Assembly (NCBI GenBank): GCA_964352985.1
Contig: CAYGUK010000093.1
Coordinates: 1-16,043, forward strand
From: CAYGUK01 sp964352985
Lineage (GTDB): Bacteria > Pseudomonadota > Gammaproteobacteria > JAHCLG01
Direction: 5' to 3'
Length of the DNA stretch: 16,043 bases
Below the pieces are notes generated by a model. That model searched no databases. It had not been told where the DNA came from and saw only the letters and a program-made list of their open reading frames with translations. This document shows positions 7,082 to 14,628 of this stretch, one piece after another (within the stretch, counting starts at the first letter, position 1; each line of letters opens with the position of its first letter). A program made the translations under genes and the position numbers.

Positions 7082-7412
7082 CTTCAATTGCTTTTACTTT
7101 TACTGCCGTTCCATAGGCGAGAATTTCAGTACAACCCTGGCTTATTTCAGAAGTGATAAATCGAAATCCCACAATCGCATTTGCCGAACTACGTTCTGCT
7201 TCAAATAACATTCTTGATAACGCTTGATCACGAGTTTGTGACACTAGCATAGTATATTGCATAATTTCACCACCAAAAATACTACGCAACCCCGCTAAAA
7301 AGTCGCTTCCTATATTACGACTACGCACGGCATTTCCCCGGACGAGTCCCATCGTGTTTATGATTTTAAAACCGGCAATATTATCTTGAGTTGAGATCAT
7401 GATATCTTTCAT
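7068..7412 (-). CDS. YbjQ/UPF0145 (DUF74) family protein
   Basis: 114 residues from ATG 7412, matching the family's usual length. An upstream in-frame ATG at 7469 would add 19 unconserved residues; the AAGAGA site before 7412 supports the shorter form. Family marks are MISTQDNIAGF near the N-terminus, GLVRGNAVRSRNIGSDF (about 22-38), the GGEI..YT segment, R.QAL..ML.EA, ANAIVGFRF and the EILAYGTAV strand. The family forms small oligomeric proteins of uncertain role. The last residues, GLT, and the stop are encoded by the end of the 144-bp palindromic element, so the natural C-terminus may have been altered by its arrival. The family call is firm. Confidence 0.88.
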   Translation of the reverse strand: MKDIMISTQDNIAGFKIINTMGLVRGNAVRSRNIGSDFLAGLRSIFGGEIMQYTMLVSQTRDQALSRMLFEAERSSANAIVGFRFITSEISQGCTEILAYGTAVKVKAIEAGLT

Positions 7413-7745
7413 TATTATTTTCTCTTTTAGAATCGAAATAAATTTGTTTATTATAAAAAATTGTAGCATTAAATATTAGTATAGGTTTTCCGCTAAAATT
7501 AATACTGTTTTTACTAATGATTGAGTTCAGGAGAATTTAACACAATGAATATGAACATTATTTTAGTTTAACATGACTATCAAAAATGTATTTAACTCGT
7601 CACTAGCATTTAAATAATCCTTAATCGTCAATGAGTATACCGCCAACTCATGCTTTCTCAATAAAATGTTGGCGGTATTTATTTAACAGAGGCTTTAATA
7701 TCCACTCCGCTTATTTGTTTTTTTCGAGAGTTAAGAAAATGAAAA
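7413..7745. other. Intergenic region with plus-oriented terminator
   Basis: The gap between two minus-strand genes holds one strong hairpin (7637-7678) and nothing else that I can call a gene. An 8-codon frame at 7545-7571 has an AGGAG 11 bases upstream but is too short to trust. Confidence 0.45.
7637..7678 (+). terminator. Strong 11-bp-stem hairpin
   Basis: ATACCGCCAAC pairs perfectly with GTTGGCGGTAT around a 20-base loop and is followed by TTATTT on the plus strand. Both neighbouring genes run on the minus strand, and no plus-strand gene precedes it after 6844, so the transcript it would terminate is not evident. Confidence 0.55.
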
Positions 7746-7982
7746 TTAACTCGGACTTAAACCTGGTGTTTGAGCTACTTCAGGATTTGTTTTAAAGTGC
7801 ATAATACCTACAGCATATCCCGCAGCCAAGGCAAGAGCCACCAAAGGGTCTTCTTTTGCAATTCCGACTAAACCAACAATGGTATAAGAAAACGCACGTT
7901 CTGGTTTTCCAACAGCATAATTAGCACCACCTAAATAACCAAAACTCGCCGCTCCACACATTTTTAATACTTTTTCAAACAT
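7746..7982 (-). CDS. Small glycine- and alanine-rich hydrophobic protein
   Basis: 78 residues from ATG 7982, which has an excellent AGGAG site five bases upstream; a longer reading from 8033 is therefore unlikely. The sequence has two hydrophobic, glycine-rich stretches (AASFGYLGGANYAVG at about 11-25 and LVALALAAGYAVGIMHF at about 48-64) separated by a short charged loop (GKPERAF), followed by a polar proline-containing tail. This suggests a small hairpin-type membrane protein. I recognise no family. A phage-holin-like role is conceivable, but no phage genes are nearby. Confidence 0.7.
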   Translation of the reverse strand: MFEKVLKMCGAASFGYLGGANYAVGKPERAFSYTIVGLVGIAKEDPLVALALAAGYAVGIMHFKTNPEVAQTPGLSPS

Positions 7983-8322
7983 ACTAACTCCTATTAATAT
8001 TACAACTTTATTAAGACAATACCTGAAAATCAATTACGTTATTATCGGTTTTATTTTTTTTAATATCCTGGGAATTAATGAAAATACCTAAGCGCCAGGA
8101 TTTTTCTCTAGGAAAAAAGGATTCTATTGCAGATAAAATATAAACTACCATTAATCTCATTATAAAATTTCCACTCTAGAATGTAAGCCCCACATATTGG
8201 GACATCAATTGGCTTAATGCAATGAAACACCCTTTATCATGGCGTCTTTTTGCATGAAGTAAATTTGCGCTTCTTTAACTAAAATTACAACATTAGTAAA
8301 AATCGATAAATGAATAGCCACT
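7983..8322. other. Divergent intergenic region with several inverted repeats
   Basis: This gap has no gene but three hairpin candidates: ATCCTGG/CCAGGAT (8065-8101), TAAGCC/GGCTTA (8184-8216) and ATGCAA/TTGCAT (8217-8255). The last two are adjacent and lie 70-140 bases before the 8323 gene, so they could belong to its leader or to a small RNA. No promoter pair stood out. Confidence 0.4.
8065..8101 (+). terminator. Possible hairpin terminator upstream of the 7982 gene
   Basis: ATCCTGG pairs exactly with CCAGGAT over a 23-base loop, followed by TTTTTCTC on the plus strand. The long loop makes this weak. Like the 7637 hairpin, it points away from the minus-strand gene it precedes. Confidence 0.35.
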
Positions 8323-9519
8323 ATGGGAAAAATGAAAAGAAAAAATCCATCCAATAACAAGGTTAATAACCGCGAAAAAGATCTTAACAAGCGATCCGGT
8401 AAAATTGGGACAGCGCTTGATACATGTGAACAAAATCCTATTATTAAAGCACCTTATGAAAAAGAATTGCATTGTTATTCTACTCGGGTTCTACAAACGG
8501 AATATGAAGTTGCTGTTAAATTAATTAACGTATATAAATTACAAATTACGGCTATTACTGAAGATGAAGTATATTCACCAGAAATTAAACAAGCAGTCTG
8601 TGAAATTCTTAATAAAAGATGCGAATGGCTAGAGACTATTCATTCAACCCTTAATACGGAATTAAAAAAGCGCAAACAACATAATTGGTTAGTCAATAAA
8701 ACTTCTGATATTGCAAAGGATATGCAAAACCAATTTATCATGAATAGAAATCAAATATCATGGTTTGGTTTTATTCAAAAAGCATTAGAAAAATCTGCTT
8801 GGCATTCACAAAATATTCCTGGGTATTTTTTTGAAGGACTGGGAAAAACATTTAGAATATCTTTTGATTTATTATCACGCATGGATAGTTTTTTATTTCG
8901 AAATCGAGATGAAATGCAAGCAGGACGTGAAGGAATAAAAGACTATAAAGAAGGTTGGAAAGAATTATTTAAATTGGAAACATGCTGGAAAGTCCCATTT
9001 CGTGTTGCGACAACTTCTTTAAGCGCCATCGGTGTTACTGCAAATACGGCATTATGTTTAGTTACTGATAATTTACGAGATTATGCTAACTATGTTTCGA
9101 AAAGACCAATAGTTGAAGCTGAGGAACAAGAAGAGCAACTAAGCACTTTAAAAACTGCATATATAGAAGTTGAAGTATTTGATTCAAGAAGACGAGAAGC
9201 AATGGGACTTACTTTAGAACTCGATTCAGAATTATCACAATTTCAGACATCATCTACACCGTCAAGTTATTCTCAAGTTCAACAAATGATGCCTTCAGCA
9301 TATTCAAAAAAATCTAAAATGCAACAACTATACGAAGGTGAAATGAAAAAGGAAATTGAAACATATAAAGAAGATGAAGAGGATGTGGGGTTAGTTAGAG
9401 ATCCTTCTTCAAAAACAAAACAAAGTGATTTCATAACAGATGATGATGAATTAGCTTTAGATCGCGATATTTGTGTTGAAGCAGGCACAGAATCACAAAA
9501 GTCATTATCACCCAAGTAA
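8323..9519 (+). CDS. Hypothetical protein with basic N-terminus and acidic C-terminal region
   Basis: 398 residues; the ATG at 8323 has no strong ribosome site, and the in-frame ATG at 8332 is an alternative. I recognise no family. The first 27 residues are very basic (KMKRK, NNREKDLNKRSGK). Residues 45-140 look helical, with another basic patch KKRKQ (115-119). A short hydrophobic segment lies near 228-247 (VATTSLSAIGVTANTALCLV). From 263 on, the chain is charged and low in complexity: EAEEQEEQ, a serine-rich stretch (309-330), then acidic YKEDEEDVG and TDDDELALD, ending SQKSLSPK. The basic start and acidic tail resemble secreted effectors of Legionellales, but that is inference. It is followed after 32 bp by the 9552 gene, probably in one transcript. 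Confidence 0.75.
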   Translation: MGKMKRKNPSNNKVNNREKDLNKRSGKIGTALDTCEQNPIIKAPYEKELHCYSTRVLQTEYEVAVKLINVYKLQITAITEDEVYSPEIKQAVCEILNKRCEWLETIHSTLNTELKKRKQHNWLVNKTSDIAKDMQNQFIMNRNQISWFGFIQKALEKSAWHSQNIPGYFFEGLGKTFRISFDLLSRMDSFLFRNRDEMQAGREGIKDYKEGWKELFKLETCWKVPFRVATTSLSAIGVTANTALCLVTDNLRDYANYVSKRPIVEAEEQEEQLSTLKTAYIEVEVFDSRRREAMGLTLELDSELSQFQTSSTPSSYSQVQQMMPSAYSKKSKMQQLYEGEMKKEIETYKEDEEDVGLVRDPSSKTKQSDFITDDDELALDRDICVEAGTESQKSLSPK

Positions 9520-9551
9520 GTTTAAATCAACAAGTTTTAAGGATAAACAAA

Positions 9552-9893
9552 ATGACTCAGGTCACGAACTTAGAAAAAAAGGTTACTCAAACAAAAGTAG
9601 AAATAGCACTGAGTGAATTAATAAAACATCACCAAAAAAAACAACAAGCCGAAGCAGATTTAAAAAAACTAATTGAAACTTGTTTACAAGAACAGTTACA
9701 ACGTAAAGTTACCTTAATGATTGCATTATCAGAAGCATCTGAAATCGAGAAACCCGGCATCCAGTTATCGCTAGATCTCACCTTAGCGTGTTTAGAGAAG
9801 ATGAATACTGTTATTAAAAGAGCGATGAAGATCTTAGATCCTGCACCCTTTAATAATAATCAAACATTACAACATTCATCTCACAAACCCTAA
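9552..9893 (+). CDS. Small helical (coiled-coil-like) hypothetical protein
   Basis: 113 residues with AAGGA ahead of ATG 9552. Nearly the whole chain from 1 to about 95 looks like one or two long amphipathic helices (LEKKVTQTKVEIALSELIKHH, KKQQAEADLKKLIETCLQEQLQ), ending in a polar tail. No family is recognised. It lies 32 bp behind the 8323 gene and in front of a clear terminator, so the two most likely form a two-gene operon; a partner or chaperone-like role for the larger protein is possible but unproven. Confidence 0.72.
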   Translation: MTQVTNLEKKVTQTKVEIALSELIKHHQKKQQAEADLKKLIETCLQEQLQRKVTLMIALSEASEIEKPGIQLSLDLTLACLEKMNTVIKRAMKILDPAPFNNNQTLQHSSHKP

Positions 9894-9918
9894 TTTAAAG
9901 TTAAGTATTTAAATTAGG
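9889..9918 (+). terminator. Terminator of the 8323-9893 unit
   Basis: CCTAATTTAAA pairs perfectly with TTTAAATTAGG around an 8-base loop and is followed by TTTATTCTC. The stem begins inside the 9552 gene: the TAA stop (9891-9893) is part of it. Confidence 0.65.
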
Positions 9919-10419
9919 TTTATTCTCTAAATCGGTAAAATAAAATATATGATCGAAATATGGAATAACAATTGTGTTAGCTTAATATTCTACACATGTT
10001 TTTTTTGTATTTATACCCGTATTTTTTCTCATTTAGTACAGGATTTCATTTATTTCGATTAAAAATATCCTGCCTATAAATAAATTAAAATTGCAGATGC
10101 TAAATTTAGGATATCAAATTAATATTGTAAATAATGGTATAGTTTATCTAAATCTCATATCAAAAATGCCTTTAATTTCTTAAAAACTTTAATCTTATTA
10201 AAAATATTTTTCTTAAAATCAACTTAACACCAACTTCCCTCTTGATTTAAATTTTTACAAAAGCTAAAATCAAAGATATGGAAATTAAAAATCATAATAC
10301 CATCATTATAATATTANNNNNNNNNNGATTTTTTCACCAAAATTCTTTTTACCTTTCTTTTCGGATAAAAAAACATTTTTCTAATAATATAAATTTTACA
10401 ACCTTGAAAAGGAAATTCT
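9919..10419. other. AT-rich intergenic region containing an assembly gap
   Basis: There is no credible gene in about 500 bp. A weak inverted repeat CAGGAT (10039-10044) / ATCCTG (10067-10072) is present. Positions 10317-10326 are ten Ns, so the true distance and content before the next gene are uncertain. A frame crossing the Ns is not a real gene. Confidence 0.6.
10317..10326. other. Assembly gap (10 Ns)
   Basis: Ten consecutive N bases. A run of exactly ten is typical of a scaffolding placeholder, so the real gap size is probably unknown. Confidence 0.95.
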
Positions 10420-11055
10420 ATGCCAATTCATTTACCCATTCCCAAACGCCGTGTTATTTCCGACTTTATTCTCAATCAATTTTCTGAACCTGATGCACCA
10501 CTTCGAGTCAATAGCGTCGCAAAAGTTATTGATTTAAATATCATAAAATCCAAACCAATCGGCCACTTTATACAAAGCAAGCAAAAATCACTCGCTTTTA
10601 GTGGTAAATTATTGGGTTTTATTGGCGCAGGCATTGTCTTACTTTATGTCGCAAATGAGGTAATAGTCGAAACGTATCGTCATAATGAATTAATAAAATC
10701 GGTTATGAATACTTTTAACGTTTCAGAAGATGAAGCGCAAGCTGCAATTTCAGCTTATCAAAACTTAACAAATTCATTTACTGCAAAATGGGGACTCACC
10801 TCTCCTGATCTTAATTACATTTCTCATAAAGTTGATTTTATTAAAACTGAAAAAGATTATGCAACACTACAACAATTAGTGAGTGAAAACACTCAATTAG
10901 AAATTGATTGGAAAAAAGTAGCAAAATATTCTGTTGTTGCAATGGTTGGTGGTGTTGCGACATTAGTACCAGATGAGTTAATTGATTCTTGTCTTGAGAT
11001 GATGCCGGGTGCGCAAAAAGAACCACGCCAAACTAAAACATTAAAACTTGATTAA
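10420..11055 (+). CDS. Hypothetical single-pass membrane protein
   Basis: 211 residues with an AAAGGAAA ribosome site seven bases before ATG 10420. One clear transmembrane helix lies at about 61-83 (GKLLGFIGAGIVLLYVANEVIV). A second, weaker hydrophobic stretch lies at about 170-184 (YSVVAMVGGVATLVP). The N-terminal 60 residues are basic (PKRR at 8-11), which predicts a cytoplasmic N-terminus. The region between the two hydrophobic stretches is a soluble helical segment (NVSEDEAQAAISAYQNLTNSF). The basic tail ends KEPRQTKTLKLD. No family is recognised. Confidence 0.72.
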   Translation: MPIHLPIPKRRVISDFILNQFSEPDAPLRVNSVAKVIDLNIIKSKPIGHFIQSKQKSLAFSGKLLGFIGAGIVLLYVANEVIVETYRHNELIKSVMNTFNVSEDEAQAAISAYQNLTNSFTAKWGLTSPDLNYISHKVDFIKTEKDYATLQQLVSENTQLEIDWKKVAKYSVVAMVGGVATLVPDELIDSCLEMMPGAQKEPRQTKTLKLD

Positions 11056-11139
11056 TGCTAAATAGCTAAAAAACATATTATTCAAATATTGTTGATTAAT
11101 TTCGAAAATCAATTGAGACTTTATTTGTTTAATTTTTTT
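11056..11139. other. Intergenic AT-rich spacer with a weak hairpin
   Basis: TTGATT (11092-11097) and AATCAA (11107-11112) form a short hairpin followed, after a spacer, by TTTATTTGTTTAATTTTTTT. It may terminate the 10420 gene, but the stem is weak. Confidence 0.35.
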
Positions 11140-11335
11140 GTAACTACTCCCCAAGTTTAAGCTAAAACGTAGAAATGCTGAAAAGCACAGCGTTTCCTTA
11201 CGCGAGGGGGATTCTCTTAAAGGCAGAATCGCGATTATCCCCTTAAGTGCCGTTAGCCTGGCTTTGCCAGGTTAGGCAGTATTATCAGGGTAACTATTCA
11301 GCATAAATGCTTAATAGTTACATTTTTTTTAGTTT
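11140..11335 (+). ncRNA. Structured, GC-richer non-coding segment (candidate small RNA or repeat element)
   Basis: This stretch is visibly richer in G and C than its surroundings and codes for nothing. It can fold into four consecutive stems: AAACG/CGTTT (11165-11195) enclosing TGCT-GAAA-AGCA with a GNRA loop; GGGG/CCCC (11206-11242) enclosing GATTCT/AGAATC; TGCC/GGCA (11248-11278) enclosing CCTGGC-TTT-GCCAGG; and AACTATT/AATAGTT (11292-11319), followed by a run of eight Ts like an intrinsic terminator. Near-direct repeats GTAACTAyTC at 11140 and 11290 bracket the first three stems. A small RNA ending at the T-run or a decayed mobile repeat both fit. Strand is inferred from the T-run. Confidence 0.5.
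11291..11320. repeat. Hairpin repeat, copy 2, with T-run
   Basis: TAACTATTCAGCATAAAT is identical to 534-551. The right arm reads GCTTAATAGTTA instead of ACTGAATAGTTA, giving a stem of AACTATT/AATAGTT and AGCAT/ATGCT around one mismatch. It is followed by CATTTTTTTT and a GTTTCT...CCAATT tract like that after copy 1. Confidence 0.7.
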
Positions 11336-11476
11336 CTATTTCTTTAACCAATTGAACTTGCTGCTCAACTTTTTAATTATTTCAATTAAGACAATTCTTA
11401 ATTTCATTTTACCCATACTATTTAAGTAAATTCATCCGCTAAAATGACTTCCCAAATAATTATAAGAGTATATTTG

Positions 11477-12169
11477 ATGTTTAATAATAAAGATAAAGAT
11501 CCAAAAGGTTATCAAGGTCAGTCATTTAAAGAACTAATATCAACACAAGAACCATCATTTGAACATTTAAGAAGAACAGCACAATTTGATGGTGAACCCA
11601 GTGTTTCTCAAACAGATGATAAGCCAGAATTAAAACAAGGTAATCCGAAACTAACAATTCATGGTGAAGAAAGTTTTTCTCATCCGGATGATGGAGAATT
11701 ATCAACGACTCAATATGATGAAAATTATGAGAACAGCATCGCCATATTAAGTCAGGGTGATACAGATGAGCTAGATGAAGCAGAATTAAAAAAAGAAGAA
11801 GAGGAACAAGTTGACACTTTATTACAAGCAGTTATAACTTTAAAAACGAATTTAAATAATACGAGATCAAACATTAGCACAACATCTGATCAATCAATCT
11901 TAACAAGTGTTTATTGTAAAATATTAGTGAATAATTCTCTTAGTATCTGGGATAGTTTTTCAGATGATGTAAAACAAAGACTAATAGCACAAAATTTTAA
12001 TCTTTCTGCTGAGGTGGATACCCTCAATAAAGTCCTCGATGAATCTAGTGATCTTTTACCATTTCACAGAACTTTTACTTTTTATTCAACATTAATCATT
12101 AAACTCGATGCCATAGAAGATTCGTTAAAAGCAGAATCATTAAATCAACAGTATTTTAGATTTAGCTAA
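11477..12169 (+). CDS. Acidic hypothetical protein with disordered N-terminal half
   Basis: 230 residues from ATG 11477, favoured over ATG 11444 because AAGAG lies well spaced before it and none precedes the other. No family is recognised. The first 100 residues are polar and low in complexity, with two similar short blocks (FDGEPSVSQTDD and IHGEESFSHPDDGE), and look disordered. An acidic run follows (DTDELDEAELKKEEEEQ, near 100-117), then a helical C-terminal half (VDTLLQAVITLKTNL, LNKVLDESSDLLPF, LDAIEDSLKAES). No signal peptide or membrane segment is seen. It could belong with the membrane protein downstream, but the spacing does not prove one transcript. Confidence 0.7.
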   Translation: MFNNKDKDPKGYQGQSFKELISTQEPSFEHLRRTAQFDGEPSVSQTDDKPELKQGNPKLTIHGEESFSHPDDGELSTTQYDENYENSIAILSQGDTDELDEAELKKEEEEQVDTLLQAVITLKTNLNNTRSNISTTSDQSILTSVYCKILVNNSLSIWDSFSDDVKQRLIAQNFNLSAEVDTLNKVLDESSDLLPFHRTFTFYSTLIIKLDAIEDSLKAESLNQQYFRFS

Positions 12170-12314
12170 AATATCAGTCAAATAAATTAATTCAGAAATG
12201 ATAAATAGCTGGGAATACTCCAAGACGTTAATTATACACTCAAAAAATTTAGTTGCAAATGATAACTATTATCATTTAATATCCGTTCTCAATTATGGAG
12301 AGGAAGATCAAACG

Positions 12315-13559
12315 ATGTTTGCAAAAAAATTTTTCGTCAAATCAATGCGAGGACTCCATGCATTATCAACTGGGTTTAGTCAATTCATTTCAGCGTCGCT
12401 ACCCTTATCTAAATTAATGGGTTCTTCACGTTTGGCCTCTGGCCTCTCGATAAGTTTTGGTGTAATCAAAACAGCGATGACTTATTTTTTCCAAGGTAAG
12501 GATGTTGAAAAAAATTTATTAGGCAAAGAAGATAAAACATCAGCAGAAATATTAGACCTTGACACTCATCCCTCGTGTTGTAAAAAACTAACTTACTATA
12601 CATTAAAATGGACTATGGGCGCAGGCATGCTTTGCATGTCTTATTTAGAAGTATTATTTTTAATATTAAACATCACACATTACGCAAATGAAGATGAAAT
12701 AACTCAAGTTAGCTCTACTGAAATTATCATTAGTCTCATTTATTTTTTACTGAATGATACATTATTCACTGCGGGAACCAGTATTCATGAATTTAATCAA
12801 GCATTGGCTTCTAAATTTAATATGGATGATACAGTTGCAAATTTTTTACTCGATACTCAAGTTGTAAAAGCATTAACTTCAAAAGCAGTAGTAAAAAAAC
12901 AACGCGTCATGGGTTCAATCTCTCATACATTTAGAGAAATTTTAGGTGTTGCATTAGTCGTTTATAGTCATGATCAAATTAAAAAATACCAAACATTTTC
13001 AACATCGGTGCAAGGTATTATATATGTTTTTTCAGGCGCCATGTTTGGTGTTGCAACTGGGACAATATTACCTCAAACATATTATTATGAAGGTCATGAA
13101 CTTGTCGAAAATATTGCAGAGTTAAAGCAAACTGCTTTGTTATCTAGTCCCGGAACTTTATTAAATGCCGCATCCCCACTCCCCTATTATAGTGAAGATA
13201 GAAGTATTAATAGTAAAATACAAAATATTATTTCCGGGCAAACGCCTGAGTTATCAAAAACTGAAGTGGCACAAATTAAACGCAAATTGCAATCCTATCC
13301 TTCAAGACGTTTGTTAGTACCCGGCATGTATTTAGTATTAATCATTGGTGCACCTCTTCATGGCGCGAGTGATGCAAGTAGAATATTGTTAACAAAATCT
13401 TATTCAATGAACGCCAACTTAACCATTGCTATCGCACAATTTATATTTTCAACCTTTGGTAATGGCGCGTCTGAGGCTCGCAATGCTTATTTAGATATGC
13501 GACAAAAGCTTGAAGAGTTTGATAAAATTACTGCCTTTTTACAGGCGAGAAAAACATAA
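12315..13559 (+). CDS. Polytopic hypothetical membrane protein
   Basis: 414 residues from ATG 12315, chosen because GGAGAGGAAG lies eight to nine bases upstream. An in-frame ATG at 12198 would add 39 residues but has a poor ribosome site. Hydrophobic segments at about 40-60, 101-120, 136-154, 205-218, 232-252, 333-350 and 368-384 suggest six or seven membrane passes, with a polar loop of about 80 residues between 255 and 332. The start is basic and the C-terminal tail is a charged helix (MRQKLEEFDKITAFLQARKT). No transporter signature was recognised. The mix of helices and long loops does not match any transport family I know, so it remains hypothetical. Confidence 0.75.
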   Translation: MFAKKFFVKSMRGLHALSTGFSQFISASLPLSKLMGSSRLASGLSISFGVIKTAMTYFFQGKDVEKNLLGKEDKTSAEILDLDTHPSCCKKLTYYTLKWTMGAGMLCMSYLEVLFLILNITHYANEDEITQVSSTEIIISLIYFLLNDTLFTAGTSIHEFNQALASKFNMDDTVANFLLDTQVVKALTSKAVVKKQRVMGSISHTFREILGVALVVYSHDQIKKYQTFSTSVQGIIYVFSGAMFGVATGTILPQTYYYEGHELVENIAELKQTALLSSPGTLLNAASPLPYYSEDRSINSKIQNIISGQTPELSKTEVAQIKRKLQSYPSRRLLVPGMYLVLIIGAPLHGASDASRILLTKSYSMNANLTIAIAQFIFSTFGNGASEARNAYLDMRQKLEEFDKITAFLQARKT

Positions 13560-13623
13560 CTTTTATATTGAAAACTTTTAATATAACATGATTATCCTGA
13601 ATACTAATTGATAAGTGGTTGTG

Positions 13624-13881
13624 GTGAGTAAAGAATTATTAGCATTAATGAATGTCGGCAAAGCCACATTACAAGATTTAACCCTATTGGGCATCACTTC
13701 AGTTAAACAATTAGCGAATTGCGAGCCTGATGATTTATATCACAGACTACAAAAATTAACAGGTAAAAAACAAGATCCTTGCGTATGGGATGTTTTTGCT
13801 GCCATTATTCATGAAGCTAAAACCGGTGAAAAACAACCTTGGTGGCAATGGTCAAAAATCCGGAAGAAAAATCAATTATAA
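13624..13881 (+). CDS. Helix-hairpin-helix protein, Cdd1/'pathogenicity locus' family
   Basis: About 85 residues. The motif order LLALMNVGKATLQDLTLLGITSVKQLANCEPDDLYHRL, then LTGKKQDPCVWDVF and a PWWQW end, matches the small Cdd1 proteins (sometimes labelled mitomycin resistance protein). These carry a DNA-binding helix-hairpin-helix like that at the ends of repair proteins. The conserved QDPCV.DVF block and the double Trp are intact. The start is unclear: in-frame GTG codons at 13615, 13621 and 13624 are all possible and none has a good ribosome site; 13624 gives the start closest to the conserved domain. The family call is firm; its biochemical role is not established. Confidence 0.85.
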   Translation: MSKELLALMNVGKATLQDLTLLGITSVKQLANCEPDDLYHRLQKLTGKKQDPCVWDVFAAIIHEAKTGEKQPWWQWSKIRKKNQL

Positions 13882-13930
13882 CTTCACTTCAGATATTACA
13901 ATCAAATTATAAAACTTGGATTTTATATTC

Positions 13931-14218
13931 TTACCAAAACATGCATAAGGCAACGCAGAGCCCTGCGGCAATATTTAATAAAATGGCAGCCAAAATATAA
14001 TAATTGAAGTTTGATATAAATATTTCAATCGCAGCAACAATAGCTCCCACAACATTTATAATTGGCATCAATCCGTAAAAACCGACGACACTATAAACGA
14101 TATTAGGATCATTCGAAGTATTCATCATATGTAACGTATAATAGTAATAAGTTGGTGTGAATATAGCGATTAAAATTGATATTACGCTTAACCAATGTTG
14201 TTTAAGAAAATTCTTCAT
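13931..14218 (-). CDS. Small three-helix membrane protein
   Basis: 95 residues from ATG 14218, with AGGAG nine bases upstream; a reading from 14242 would place that ribosome site inside the gene. Hydrophobic helices lie at about 10-27 (LSVISILIAIFTPTYYYY), 43-65 (VVGFYGLMPIINVVGAIVAAIEIF) and 72-93 (YYILAAILLNIAAGLCVALCM), so the protein is almost entirely in the membrane. No family is recognised. It is convergent with the Cdd1-like gene, 49 bp from its end. Confidence 0.75.
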   Translation of the reverse strand: MKNFLKQHWLSVISILIAIFTPTYYYYTLHMMNTSNDPNIVYSVVGFYGLMPIINVVGAIVAAIEIFISNFNYYILAAILLNIAAGLCVALCMFW

Positions 14219-14240
14219 TATTGTCATCTCCTGATATTTC

Positions 14241-14257
14241 ACTAAGTATAGCTTAGT
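14241..14257 (-). promoter_or_regulatory. Operator-like palindrome over a possible -10 box
   Basis: On the minus strand ACTAAG-CTATA-CTTAGT is a 6+5+6 inverted repeat that contains TATACT, a plausible -10 box just upstream of the 14218 gene. No good -35 box lies 16-18 bases further up, so the promoter call is weak. Confidence 0.3.
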
Positions 14258-14628
14258 TATAATAAAAATCCCTTTTAAGTAAGTACTGTTTTATTTTTAA
14301 TTACTAAATTATTAATTTTCTACAATTAGAATAAAATAAATACCCGTAAAAACCTGAGGTATTTTATCATTTTTAAATAAATTTATAGCAACTGATGAAA
14401 TTTAACATTGGTTTGGATAGGAATATTGGTTTTTTTCGGGAACATTGCGCAAAACGGATATCCTTAATTTCATGATCGCCTAACTCCGTATATTAACGGA
14501 ATACGATTATTTTATTTATCCCTTTAAAATCCAGAGCGTTTTGATAAAACATTTGGTTAACAGATTATTTCGTTTTTATCTTCTTTTTAAAAATACAGAT
14601 ATTAAATAAATAAATATAGGAGAATTAT
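14258..14628. other. Divergent AT-rich intergenic region
   Basis: About 370 bp without a gene between divergent membrane-protein genes. I see no repeat or structured element beyond the palindrome at 14241, and no convincing promoter pair for the 14629 gene. Confidence 0.5.

Noticed and set aside
7545..7571. Eight-codon leader-peptide-like frame before a terminator
   Set aside because: The ribosome site is 11 bases away, the peptide has no regulatory codon run, and no downstream plus-strand gene exists to control.
9279..9515. Minus-strand open frame opposite the end of the 8323 gene
   Set aside because: Its serine-rich product mirrors the acidic, serine-rich codons of the real gene; no independent start signal was found.
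10278..10487. Open frame crossing the N run
   Set aside because: It depends on unknown bases and overlaps the better supported 10420 gene.
10841..11026. Minus-strand open frame inside the 10420 gene
   Set aside because: A shadow of the plus-strand gene with no ribosome site.
11140..11335. Group II intron remnant
   Set aside because: No domain V hairpin with the AGC triad and no reverse transcriptase coding were found.
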